Under the pieces are notes generated by a model, which did no database searches, was not told where the DNA came from, and saw nothing but the letters and a program-made list of their open reading frames with translations. From positions 1 to 15,266 of the forward strand of contig CAYVXE010000099.1 in the NCBI GenBank assembly GCA_964455375.1: a stretch of DNA of 15,266 bases. Direction: 5' to 3'. The position numbers and the translations under genes are program-made. How positions within the stretch are numbered: the first letter of the stretch is position 1; each line of letters starts with the position of its first letter. Below are positions 7,054-14,714 of the stretch, one piece after another. The DNA comes from CAYVXE01 sp964455375. Its GTDB lineage: Bacteria > Zhuqueibacterota > Zhuqueibacteria > Oceanimicrobiales > Oceanimicrobiaceae.

Positions 7054-8877
7054 TCAAATATTTTTCTCTTTCTTCCTGGCAACGGCCCGTTTACCTGCAT
7101 CTAATTCCATTTTACGCAGGCGCACACTGTGTGGTGTGACTTCTACGAGTTCATCTTCAGCGATGAATTCGATGGTCTGATCCAGGGACAAACGCCGCGG
7201 CGGCCGCAGGGTCACGGTTGCATCGGATGTGGAACTGCGCATATTTGTGAGCTTTTTTTCCTTGGTGATGTTTACATCCAGGTCGACACTGCGGTTACGT
7301 TCACCGATGACCATGCCGGCGTACACTTCGGTGCCGACATCAACAAATAAATCTCCACGGTCAATCATAGCAAAGCTGGCGTAACCAGTAACTTTGCCCC
7401 TGCGGTCGGCGACCAGTGCACCGCTGTTGCGCTGTGGAATCGGCCCGAACCACGGTTGGTAGCCGTCGAAAAGGGTATTCATGACCCCGGCACCTTTCGT
7501 ATCTGTGAGAAACTGACTACGAAAACCGATGAGCCCTCTGGACGGAATGTAATATTCCATGGTTACACGACCGCTGCCATTGTTGTGCAAGTTGGCCATC
7601 CGACCTTTGCGTGCTGAAAGCTTTTCCGTGAGCACGCCGACAAATTCCTCCGGGATATCTAAAAAAACATGTTCCACCGGTTCATGAACCTGATCATCGA
7701 TTTGCTTTGTAATGACTTTAGGTTTCGAAACCATCAATTCGTAACCTTCACGTCGCATGGTTTCAATCAGAACAGCCATTTGCAGTTCTCCGCGACCAAG
7801 CACCTCAAAAACATCCGCACGGTCTGTTTTTTTTATCTGCAATGCCACGTTCCCCAGGGTTTCCCTTTCCAGCCGTTCCAGCAAATGCCTGGATGTCAGG
7901 AACTTTCCTTCCAAACCGGCAAACGGACTGTTATTCACATAGAAAAGCATGGAAACAGTCGGCTCATCGATTTGAATGCGAGGAAGCGGCAGTGGATTCT
8001 CAAGGCCGGAAATAGTATCTCCGATGTGCAACCCCTGGACGCCCGCAATGGCGACGATATCGCCTGCCGTGACCCGCTCAACCTTTTTTTTGCTTAATCC
8101 CTTAAACGTATATAACGCCGAAAAACGCACACCCGGCGTGGTTTTATCCTGTCCGCACAACGTATATGGTTTGTTCATTTCCAGCGTTCCGTTGGTTAAC
8201 CTGCCAATGGCGATTTGACCAACGTACGTATCATAATCCAGCGTGGTCACTAAAAACTGCGGGATGTGCTCATCTTTCGCCTCAGGCCCCGGAATTTTAG
8301 CCAGAATCGTTTCAAATAACGGTTTTAGATCTTCAGAATCATCGTTCATTTCCCGATGGCAAATTCCAGCCTTTGCGTTGGTGTACAGAATCGGAAATTC
8401 AATCTGTTCATCACTGGCATCTAAATCGATAAAAAGGTCGTAAACGTCGTTCACAACTTCATCGATGCGTGAGTCATTGCGGTCGATTTTGTTGATGACC
8501 AGAATGATCGGCAGCGATTTCGCCAGCGCTTTTTTAACGACGAATCGCGTCTGCGGCAGCGGACCTTCGCTGGAATCTACCAGCAGAATTGCGCCATCCA
8601 CCATGTTCAGACTTCGTTCCACCTCGCCGCCAAAATCGGCATGACCTGGTGTATCGACAATATTGATTTTAATGTCATGATAAAAAATGGCCGTGTTTTT
8701 TGCCATAATGGTGATGCCGCGCTCACGTTCTAAATCCATGGAGTCCATGACCCGGTCGGCCACTTCCTGATTTTCCCGGAAAATGCCGCTCTGCCTGAGC
8801 ATGCCGTCCACGAGTGTGGTCTTCCCGTGGTCCACGTGCGCAATAATTGCTATATTTCGAATGGTTTGTTTTCGCAT
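7054..8877 (-). CDS. typA: Ribosome-associated translational GTPase TypA/BipA
   Basis: EF-G-like GTPase that binds the 70S ribosome and helps large-subunit assembly and growth under stress or cold. 607 residues, the normal length. Seen: G1 AHVDHGKT at 13-20, G2 RGITI at 53-57, G3 DTPGH at 75-79, G4 NKID at 129-132; then domain II, the EF-G-like domains III and V, and the BipA-specific C-terminal region with YIPSRGLIGFRSQFLTDTKG and TSDATVTLRPPRRLSLDQ(T)IEFI. All nucleotide-binding motifs are intact. The ATG at 8877 gives the family-standard MRKQTIRNIAIIAHVDHGKT start; no strong Shine-Dalgarno is visible and the leader is A/T-rich. It appears monocistronic: more than 400 bp of non-coding DNA on each side, carrying the two copies of the structured repeat. 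Its composition matches the left block, consistent with core chromosomal DNA. Confidence 0.98.
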   Translation of the reverse strand: MRKQTIRNIAIIAHVDHGKTTLVDGMLRQSGIFRENQEVADRVMDSMDLERERGITIMAKNTAIFYHDIKINIVDTPGHADFGGEVERSLNMVDGAILLVDSSEGPLPQTRFVVKKALAKSLPIILVINKIDRNDSRIDEVVNDVYDLFIDLDASDEQIEFPILYTNAKAGICHREMNDDSEDLKPLFETILAKIPGPEAKDEHIPQFLVTTLDYDTYVGQIAIGRLTNGTLEMNKPYTLCGQDKTTPGVRFSALYTFKGLSKKKVERVTAGDIVAIAGVQGLHIGDTISGLENPLPLPRIQIDEPTVSMLFYVNNSPFAGLEGKFLTSRHLLERLERETLGNVALQIKKTDRADVFEVLGRGELQMAVLIETMRREGYELMVSKPKVITKQIDDQVHEPVEHVFLDIPEEFVGVLTEKLSARKGRMANLHNNGSGRVTMEYYIPSRGLIGFRSQFLTDTKGAGVMNTLFDGYQPWFGPIPQRNSGALVADRRGKVTGYASFAMIDRGDLFVDVGTEVYAGMVIGERNRSVDLDVNITKEKKLTNMRSSTSDATVTLRPPRRLSLDQTIEFIAEDELVEVTPHSVRLRKMELDAGKRAVARKKEKNI

Positions 8878-9148
8878 TGAAAAAAATACTTAAGTAAATA
8901 AAACCTGCTAATTAAAAACCGGCAGTAAGATAATGAAATCGCCGTTGAATGGCAAGCTTAAAAAATGCTATTGAGAAAGGAAATGAGGAATCAGATTTCC
9001 TCAGGAATAAGTATCCACGTACAAGTCTACACACCCGGTATTTCCAAAGTGCCTGGCACGTTAAGGCAACAACCTTTCTGCTCAACGTCCGTCAGTCACT
9101 TTTACTCTGAACACATTTTGGGGACACAATACCTGACTCACCGGTGCG

Positions 9149-9204
9149 TCGGGGATTATCCGGCTAAACCAGGCAGGGTGGAGGCTTGAGTAAATAATCC
9201 CCGA
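9149..9204. repeat. 11-bp perfect inverted repeat, 34-bp spacer
   Basis: TCGGGGATTAT (9149-9159) and ATAATCCCCGA (9194-9204) are exact reverse complements around a G/C-rich spacer that holds CCGGCTAAACCAGGCAGG. It could form a cruciform or a long hairpin, as in REP or BIME units. No gene lies inside. Confidence 0.6.
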
Positions 9205-9224
9205 TGAGCAGTGGAAATATGTAG

Positions 9225-9275
9225 CTCGACATTTATGTCGAGAAATTCGCTTCAAGCTCGACGACATAAATGTCG
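9225..9275. repeat. Paired palindromes, each the reverse complement of the other
   Basis: CTCGACATTTATGTCGAG (9225-9242) is a palindrome with a two-base centre. CGACATAAATGTCG (9262-9275) is also a palindrome, and it is the exact reverse complement of the CGACATTTATGTCG core of the first. The region can therefore fold as two small hairpins or as one 14-bp stem. This could be a double operator for a dimeric regulator or a mobile repeat. Confidence 0.6.
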
Positions 9276-9357
9276 CGTTTTAATCTCTTTGCAAGCTTTA
9301 GAGTGGAACGTCGTGGAGTCGAAAGGTCTGATACACACATAGGCAAGATTTGCCCGG

Positions 9358-9494
9358 CTTGTTCCCAGACTCCGGTTTGGCAACACACTTGTCTGAGAAA
9401 CTTTGTTTCCTCTATCTAATCGCACCAGAGTTTCTCCGCAATCCCGTTCCAAAATAGAAATTTTGGCGCGAGTGCGGATGTTTTTTTGCTCTAA
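9358..9494. repeat. Structured dispersed repeat, copy 2
   Basis: Diverged copy of 6841-6990, about 13 bp shorter in net length, mainly a deletion around 9424. The first hairpin has decayed (GTTCCCAGAC against GTTTGGCAAC, two non-Watson-Crick positions) and the right half of the second hairpin is shortened. The third is partly kept: CCGCAATC (9436-9443) against GAGTGCGG (9470-9477) pairs at seven of eight positions around the conserved CCAAAATAGAAATTTTGG core. It lies in the same orientation as copy 1. An 83-codon open frame crosses it but looks spurious. Confidence 0.72.
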
Positions 9495-9730
9495 AAGTGT
9501 CATAATTTTATGAGTGCTAAACAGCGCTTTGTTCGACCACGTTGTTTCAGCGGAGACTCTGCCCGCCTTTTCGGTAACGCTTCGATTTTAGATTCTAAAT
9601 GTTTTTCTTTTTGTCAATTTTCTCTGTGAGCTCTGTGGCGATTTTTTGTTCAAATATTGCCCGATTTGGACAACCTATCAGACTTCAATACAAAAATCAA
9701 GCTACGCTATAACCCATGGTTAACTTGCTT

Positions 9731-10258
9731 TCAGTGGTTCGGAGCATTTTTTGTTGAACTCTCGTGATGAATTTTTTTGATGATTAAGTTAAGTTGTTTT
9801 GTGTCTAATTCCCGCACCGCCGTTTGATAAACTAACTTTCTTGCCCGATTAAAAATCAGAATATTGCAATGTTTTTTTTTAAAATGGTATGTTTTGGAGA
9901 ATTTACCTTTCCAGTCCATGAGCAGCCAGTTGGTTTTCTCTTTTGGGAATTTTCCCCGCACGAATCCTTTCATAAAAAAGGGAACACCACACAAATCGGC
10001 AAGCCCGATAAATTTTATGGTTCCGGCAATGTTTTTTTTCAGGGAATCTGCAATGGCAGTTCTCCAGACCGGGATAAATTTATGTCCTTCTCTATCGCCG
10101 CCGAAAATGATGAGGAGGTCTTCTTTAAAACTTTTTCCCGTGTATTCTCTGTTGAATTGATCTTTGATTTTGAATGTGATCAAACTGTCTACAGGTGTTT
10201 GTGGAACGGCGCTGGTGAAACACAAAAAGAATAAAAGAAGTGTCACTGTTTTTTTCAT
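9731..10258 (-). CDS. Small exported protein, possible thioredoxin-like fold
   Basis: 175 residues. Seen: basic start and hydrophobic segment MKKTVTLLLFFLCFTSAVPQ, a clear Sec signal peptide with cleavage likely near residue 20, so periplasmic. The mature part begins with FKIKDQFNREYTGKSF, then beta strand DLLIIFGGDREG, a helix, IKFIGLADLCGVPFF, NWLLMDWKGKFSKTYHF, HCNILIFNRARKLVY and a C-terminal helix. The strand-helix order and the 'DQFN / LLIIFG / LLMDWKGKF / ILIFNRARKLVY' spacing resemble AhpC/TSA- or YtfJ-type thioredoxin folds. Where these have CxxC or a peroxidatic Cys, this protein has GGDREGHKF; its mature cysteines (C90, C131) lie elsewhere, so redox activity by the usual mechanism is unlikely. 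The fold is inference and no function is assigned. It stands alone between repeat-rich spacers. Confidence 0.75.
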   Translation of the reverse strand: MKKTVTLLLFFLCFTSAVPQTPVDSLITFKIKDQFNREYTGKSFKEDLLIIFGGDREGHKFIPVWRTAIADSLKKNIAGTIKFIGLADLCGVPFFMKGFVRGKFPKEKTNWLLMDWKGKFSKTYHFKKKHCNILIFNRARKLVYQTAVRELDTKQLNLIIKKIHHESSTKNAPNH

Positions 10259-10297
10259 TGAATGATGCTTATTCCTGAATATAGAGAACGTTCGGCC

Positions 10298-10400
10298 GGG
10301 TGGGCTGTTCAGACGCCACCCTTAAAACTCACCATGTGTGGCACGTGCTGCTGCTCGTGGGGGATTTGCAGCCCCGTCGCTTATCAAAAAATCCCCCACG
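10298..10400. repeat. REP-like hairpins upstream of the exported-protein gene
   Basis: Two inverted repeats close together: GGGTGG (10298-10303) with CCACCC (10316-10321), and CGTGGGGGATTT (10356-10367) with AAATCCCCCACG (10389-10400), the second a perfect 12-bp stem with a 21-base loop. Between them GTGGCACGTGC (10338-10348) is the reverse complement of GCACGTGCCAC at 11083-11093 beyond the transposase. The cluster fits REP/BIME structure next to a REP-associated transposase. The short open frames across this stretch look spurious. Confidence 0.6.
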
Positions 10401-10478
10401 GTTTAGTAAAAAGGGAATTGCATCCCCCCAAAACAGTCAAATCATTTGCAAGAACTCAGTAAATCACTTACGGTGTGC

Positions 10479-11089
10479 CACGTGCCTTCAGGCCGTGGCG
10501 TTCATTGCATCAACATCGGGACGTCTACCCGGTCAGGACGTGTCTCTTCACTCGACAATCTGGCGTGTGCAGATGACCACCTCCATTCTTCAGGAGCACT
10601 TACAAGCCCGGCACGCACGGGGTTAGCTTCAATATATTTTATTGAATGATGAATTGCTTTTGCATTCCAGAGATTTCTGTCAAAGCCGCCACCGGCTTGC
10701 CAATGCAATAGCGCTGATACTTGTGTCTGGCAGTTGATTGAAGATACTCACCATATCTTTTTGATGTGCGTCCTTTAATCGACTGCAGTATTGCAGATAT
10801 CTTGTAGGTCGCTTCGTAAGGGAAGAGCAATAAATGGACATGATTAGGCATCAGGACATAAGCCCAAAGCTTGAATTTAAATAGTTGTTTTGCCCGGCCC
10901 AGTTCTTCCAGGAAGAGCAAACAACTGGTCCTATCATTGAGATAGTCAAAGCGGTGATAGCATGAGAAAGTCATTTCGTGCGCATGACCAGCTATGTCAT
11001 AGCGTTTTAATTTTTTTCGAGGTGTTGTGTTATTCTCAGACATGACGCTTATTTGAATGTTTCTGCTGGGCACGGCCTGAAGGCACGTG
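10479..11089. mobile_element. REP-associated transposase element with REP-like inverted ends
   Basis: CACGTGCCTTCAGGCCGTG (10479-10497) and its exact reverse complement CACGGCCTGAAGGCACGTG (11071-11089) flank the transposase gene. Each end folds by itself as CACGGCCT-GA-AGGC-A-CGTG, a short hairpin with one bulged A. This is the arrangement known for REP-associated tyrosine transposases, where the gene sits between inverted REP sequences. The exact outer borders are not defined; a third related unit lies at 10338-10348. Confidence 0.7.
10502..11043 (-). pseudogene. REP-associated tyrosine transposase (Y1_Tnp), frame-disrupted
   Basis: HUH-type single-strand transposase related to IS200/IS605 TnpA. 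The first frame (start ATG at 11043, MSENNTTPRKKLKRYDIAGH) holds HEMTFSCYHR, the histidine pair MPNHVHLLL, and SIKGRTSKRYGEYL. About 10710 the similarity moves to another frame that reads HWQAGGGFDRNLW, then IEANPVRAGLV, then EWRWSSA, the normal C-terminal half of the same family, ending at 10502. The point of change is in CGCTATTGCATTGG; one extra T there would restore a single ~180-residue frame. Thus a one-base loss, a sequencing error, or (less likely) programmed frameshifting. ATG 11043 is preferred to starts at 11142-11145 because those would read through the REP-like repeat. It is flanked by 19-bp inverted repeats. Confidence 0.85.
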
Positions 11090-11188
11090 CCACCCAACTC
11101 CTTACGTTTTGTGCTAAGAGCACCCGTGCGCGATGGTTCCATCAAATTGCTATATCTATAACGCTCATACAGATTGAAATAAAGTTTT

Positions 11189-13411
11189 TCATAACTTTAA
11201 ATTTGATAGTGTATTAATTGCTACTTGCAAATTAATCATTTTGGAAGAGAAAGACAGATTCATCAAATATTCATTTAGTAAATAATCATATTTTTCTATC
11301 TGTTTATTAACAACCTTAGCGGCCAAATCAACAGGATTAATATTGTTCTGGCGAATTATACTTTTGATACTTCTGTTTAGAGTTGTCTGCTCACAATCCA
11401 TAACACGAATTGCTATACCTTCATGAGTTACTTTGTAACCTTCGGAAATTAATAAAATGATTATTGTTGAAGTTATTATGTCTCCAATCCATAAAAACAA
11501 AAGAACGTCGGAATCATCTTTTATCAAACTAGTACTTTCAATGTTATGATCGTTAAAATATTTCTTACCCTCATCAAATAACTCCGATGCGTTCTGGTCC
11601 AGATAAGCAGGTTTATTGTAGGTTGTATATATATCATACATTTTTTTTCTGACCTGATCATCAACAATAAAACCGGAGCCACCAAATTGGGGTGGACGAC
11701 CACCCTTCGAAGAGCGTACTTCAATAATTTTTTTCTTCTGATCAACCGAAGTTACAATCCATCTCTTACCAGCAAAAATGATATGAACATCTTCTACTAG
11801 TGGGTTTATAACAGGCAATGTCCCAAGCGTTTTACCTGATGCAATTATTTGATATTCTTCAGATGTTTTGAATGCGGTATAAAAACTATAGTGATTGACT
11901 AGTCTTTCGCCGGTTAGTCCTAACACAATTGAGCCATCAGAACACTGACTGATTAGATCTTTGTCACCCAGATTTCGCAAAAATGTTAAGAACAACTTTT
12001 TATCAATGTTATTAAATGGACCAGCTTCACAAAGTAATCGATAAGCTTCAACTGCCTTGATTCCTCCAAATTGTGCAATAAGTGACAAAGTCTGTTGTAT
12101 TAATGTTGATAAATGTAAATCACCAATTCTGGGTTTTTCATATTCTGATGCGATGAGTAATTCAACCAATGCAATAGATTGAAATAATTCCTGTCTGAGT
12201 CGGTCAATGAATGGTGTTCGAGAATCGATTTCTTGCGCCTTTATGAATATCCGTAAAATTGACGCTTTGCCTTTTTCTCGTCCCGAGCGACCTAATCTTT
12301 GTCGCAGACTTGAAACAGAGGGTGGAACGCCAATTTGACCTATTGAGTGAACACTACCAATGTCAATTCCTAACTCTAAAGTTGACGTACATAAAACATT
12401 GGTTGGTTTTGTTTTTTCTTTTAACCTTTTTTCAACATTATGGCGAATTTCTTTGGACAAACTGCCATGATGAGGGAAAAACTCATTTGGTACATGGTCC
12501 CTTTCCGAAAGGCGATTTAAAATATCCGTGTATTGTTCAATAATCATTCTGCTATTGGCAAATATCAAATTTGTTTTACCGCGAAATAATCTAAATATAT
12601 CATCGCATATATGGATATCACTGCCATCACTGGCTGATTCCTCTTGTCCCTCCACATCCGGTTCAGTATGAATATAACCTCTTATTTGTAACTTAATTGT
12701 TTGATTGGATTCTTTTGACTCAATCAGTTTAAATTCGTATGGAGTATTAAAGCGTAAGAAATCTTTTGGCACCGTCTCCATGTCCCGAAGCGTGGCGCTC
12801 AGACCGATATGGGGTATCATTTTTTTGATAGCTGATTCAATTCTCTGAATAAGCGATTGCACTTGCTTGCCTCTTTCTGTCCCTATAAAAGAATGCAATT
12901 CATCAATGATTACATAAGAAAGAGATTGAAATAAAGAATTAGCTTTTGGCCCGTGATTAATAAGTATTGCTTCTAATGATTCTGGTGTAATTAGTAAAAG
13001 TCCCCTGGGGTTCTTTAACAAGTTCTTCTTCTGACTATTTGCTACATCACCATGCCATCTGGTAACTTGAATATTTAATTCCTCTGCGATTTGGGTTAAC
13101 CTGTCATATTGATCATTAATGAGCGCCTTAAGCGGACTTATATACAAGACATCTATGCTATTACTATTCTTATCAATTAACTTTGAAAATATCGGTAAAA
13201 TGACCGCCTCGGTTTTACCTGATGCTGTTGGTGAGGCGATAATGATGTCGGAGTCATGCTCGATAACCGTCCGTATCGCAATCTCTTGAATATCACGTAA
13301 ACTCTCCCAGCCTTTACGCCAAATCCACCTTTGGATTTTAGGGTTGAGAAGATCAAAAGAATTGGATAATTGTTCCTGACTATAATTTGAATGTTTCAAG
13401 GTCATCGTCAT
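11189..13411 (-). CDS. Lhr-like superfamily 2 DEAD/DEAH-box helicase (BrxHI-like)
   Basis: ATP-dependent nucleic acid helicase, 740 residues. Seen: Q-type motif RDIQEIAI at 39-46; Walker A ASPTASGKTEA at 59-69; ISPLKAL at 91-97; TPES at 142-145; DELH at 170-173; SAT at 205-207; FANSR at 284-288; TSTLELGID at 342-350; QRLGRSGR at 371-378. After the RecA lobes come a winged-helix-like part (about 430-510) and a GxLP/LAGKRW-type beta-barrel (about 525-585: GTLP, FAGKRWIV, GGRPPQFGGSG), the hallmark of Lhr-type enzymes. All catalytic motifs are intact. The start overlaps the ATPase gene by 32 nt; ATGs at 13411 and 13405 are both possible. Last gene of the three-gene operon; the base composition is visibly AT-richer than typA. 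Known relatives: BrxHI of type 2 BREX and helicases of TerB/DUF2791 clusters. Inferred role: unwinding or remodelling foreign or damaged DNA. Confidence 0.92.
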   Translation of the reverse strand: MTMTLKHSNYSQEQLSNSFDLLNPKIQRWIWRKGWESLRDIQEIAIRTVIEHDSDIIIASPTASGKTEAVILPIFSKLIDKNSNSIDVLYISPLKALINDQYDRLTQIAEELNIQVTRWHGDVANSQKKNLLKNPRGLLLITPESLEAILINHGPKANSLFQSLSYVIIDELHSFIGTERGKQVQSLIQRIESAIKKMIPHIGLSATLRDMETVPKDFLRFNTPYEFKLIESKESNQTIKLQIRGYIHTEPDVEGQEESASDGSDIHICDDIFRLFRGKTNLIFANSRMIIEQYTDILNRLSERDHVPNEFFPHHGSLSKEIRHNVEKRLKEKTKPTNVLCTSTLELGIDIGSVHSIGQIGVPPSVSSLRQRLGRSGREKGKASILRIFIKAQEIDSRTPFIDRLRQELFQSIALVELLIASEYEKPRIGDLHLSTLIQQTLSLIAQFGGIKAVEAYRLLCEAGPFNNIDKKLFLTFLRNLGDKDLISQCSDGSIVLGLTGERLVNHYSFYTAFKTSEEYQIIASGKTLGTLPVINPLVEDVHIIFAGKRWIVTSVDQKKKIIEVRSSKGGRPPQFGGSGFIVDDQVRKKMYDIYTTYNKPAYLDQNASELFDEGKKYFNDHNIESTSLIKDDSDVLLFLWIGDIITSTIIILLISEGYKVTHEGIAIRVMDCEQTTLNRSIKSIIRQNNINPVDLAAKVVNKQIEKYDYLLNEYLMNLSFSSKMINLQVAINTLSNLKL

Positions 13412-14714
13412 TATCTTGATTGTCTACAACATCCTGTGATTCATCAATCCCATCGATTTGATCGTCGGGATTCTCATCCCTGGTAATATCCATATTCAGT
13501 AACAGTGATTTCCAATCCAGGTTGGTATTTTGTTCGAGTAAAGATAACATGTCAACAAAAGCACGAACAGTATTGCCTGGCGTACGAAAATATGACTCGC
13601 CGATTTTCTTGTAACAATAATTCATAAAAGCTTTCAGTGCTTCATCAGGAACCAGATATTTTGCTTCATCACCATAACCAAATACATGCCTTATATTTCT
13701 TAGTAAAACGTATAACTCTTCTTGTGTAAGATTGGCTAATCTAATAACGGGTCCGCTAAAATCCTGTATCCCTGAGATATTACTGAAAACATTCTCAGAT
13801 AATCTTCTCTGTAAAGCTTCATAGCTGTATAATCCACGGCGTGTATCCATTAAGAATTCAGGGGTGCCGCCAAGTAAGAAGCCAATCTGATTTGAAATCC
13901 CTTGCAAACTATCATTTAATATTCTTAAAATCTGCTCATAATTGGATTTTCGTGCCTGAGAATTAGCGAGTTTGTAAAGATTGACCATTTCATCAAGACA
14001 TATAAGTAAGCCCCGATAGCCGGCTAGCGTAATAAATTTTGCCAACAATTTCAGATGATCATAGATGTTAAGGTCATCAATAATCGTTCTCACACCAAGG
14101 GCGTTACGCGCGTCTGTTTTTGTGGAAAATTCCCCTCTTAGCCATCTGATCGCATTTATTTTTAATTGCTCATCGCCATTGTTGTGACCTTTCCAGTATG
14201 AGGCCACAACAGAGGAGAAATCATACCCTCCAACCAGTTCCGTTAATTGATCCAATTTTTCATAGATTATAGATTCAACATTATCACCTGTTTCCTTGGA
14301 CTGCTTCAATGCTGAAGTAATAAACCGTTCTACAACACTTGCAAGCGCACCGCCGTCAGGTTTAGTTCTAGTTGAAAGATTCCGAAGAAGCTCAGCAAAT
14401 AACCCTCTAGCCTGTCCGCCCGTAGCATACAAACGTTTTTCAGGTGATAGATCAGCATGCAAAGTGATCAGACCTTTTTCAATAGCGACAATTCGTATTA
14501 GATTCAGGAAAAACGTTTTTCCCGCACCATATTCCCCTATGACAAACCGGATTGCAGAACCGCCATCACTAATTCTATCGATATCTTTGACGAGCGTCTC
14601 AATCTCATGCGCCCTACCAACTTGAATATGATGCAACCCTAATCGAGGGACGACGCCGGCCCGCAAAGATTGAATAATCGAATCACGTTCTTTCGATTTA
14701 ATATTTTCAGCCAT
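13380..14714 (-). CDS. DUF2791/BrxD-like P-loop ATPase
   Basis: AAA/STAND-like ATPase of 444 residues, matching the BREX ATP-binding (DUF2791, BrxD) family. Seen: the family start RLGLHHIQVGRAHEIE (24-39) just before Walker A GEYGAGKT at 60-67; LHADLSPEKRLYATGGQARGLF, a family-typical stretch; Walker B LLICLDEM at 236-243; GFLLGGTPEFL at 278-288 in the sensor position; and YEALQRRL at 298-305 with possible arginine fingers. C-terminal helices carry YFRTPGNTVRAFVDML. The last ~32 residues are strongly acidic (DENPDDQIDGIDES, DNQDNDDD), possibly a docking tail. Its start overlaps the TerB_C gene by 8 nt and its end overlaps the helicase by 32 nt, a tight operon with coupled translation. Family knowledge: essential in type 2 BREX together with the helicase, biochemical role unclear. 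Here the partner is a TerB_C protein, so the symbol brxD is not used. Confidence 0.92.
   Translation of the reverse strand: MAENIKSKERDSIIQSLRAGVVPRLGLHHIQVGRAHEIETLVKDIDRISDGGSAIRFVIGEYGAGKTFFLNLIRIVAIEKGLITLHADLSPEKRLYATGGQARGLFAELLRNLSTRTKPDGGALASVVERFITSALKQSKETGDNVESIIYEKLDQLTELVGGYDFSSVVASYWKGHNNGDEQLKINAIRWLRGEFSTKTDARNALGVRTIIDDLNIYDHLKLLAKFITLAGYRGLLICLDEMVNLYKLANSQARKSNYEQILRILNDSLQGISNQIGFLLGGTPEFLMDTRRGLYSYEALQRRLSENVFSNISGIQDFSGPVIRLANLTQEELYVLLRNIRHVFGYGDEAKYLVPDEALKAFMNYCYKKIGESYFRTPGNTVRAFVDMLSLLEQNTNLDWKSLLLNMDITRDENPDDQIDGIDESQDVVDNQDNDDDLETFKL

Larger units (their letters stand above)
8878..9730. other. Long gene-free interval upstream of typA, dense in palindromes
   Basis: About 850 bp with no credible gene; the short open frames lack family features and run through repeats. 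Contents in order: the A/T-rich typA leader; GTGCCTGGCAC (9049-9059), a palindrome; GGGGACACAATACC (9120-9133), a string I associate with ends of REP-transposase elements (memory, unverified); an 11-bp inverted repeat (9149-9204); a double palindrome (9225-9275); structured repeat copy 2 (9358-9494); then A/T-rich sequence with nothing recognisable to 9730. The typA promoter should lie near 8880-8960, but I cannot point to its boxes. Confidence 0.75.

Noticed and set aside
8965..9189. 74-codon open frame on the plus strand
   Set aside because: It crosses palindromes, has no ribosome site or recognisable domain, and would be the only plus-strand gene.
6841..9494. CRISPR array or tandem repeat array
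   Set aside because: There are only two copies, about 2.5 kb apart with typA between them; no regular spacers or cas genes.
9252..9503. 83-codon open frame on the minus strand
   Set aside because: It runs through structured repeat copy 2, has no family features, and copy 1 does not keep the frame.
8878..9730. tRNA or rRNA gene in the long spacer
   Set aside because: No T-loop GGTTCRA-type string with matching cloverleaf stems was found; the stems present are plain palindromes.
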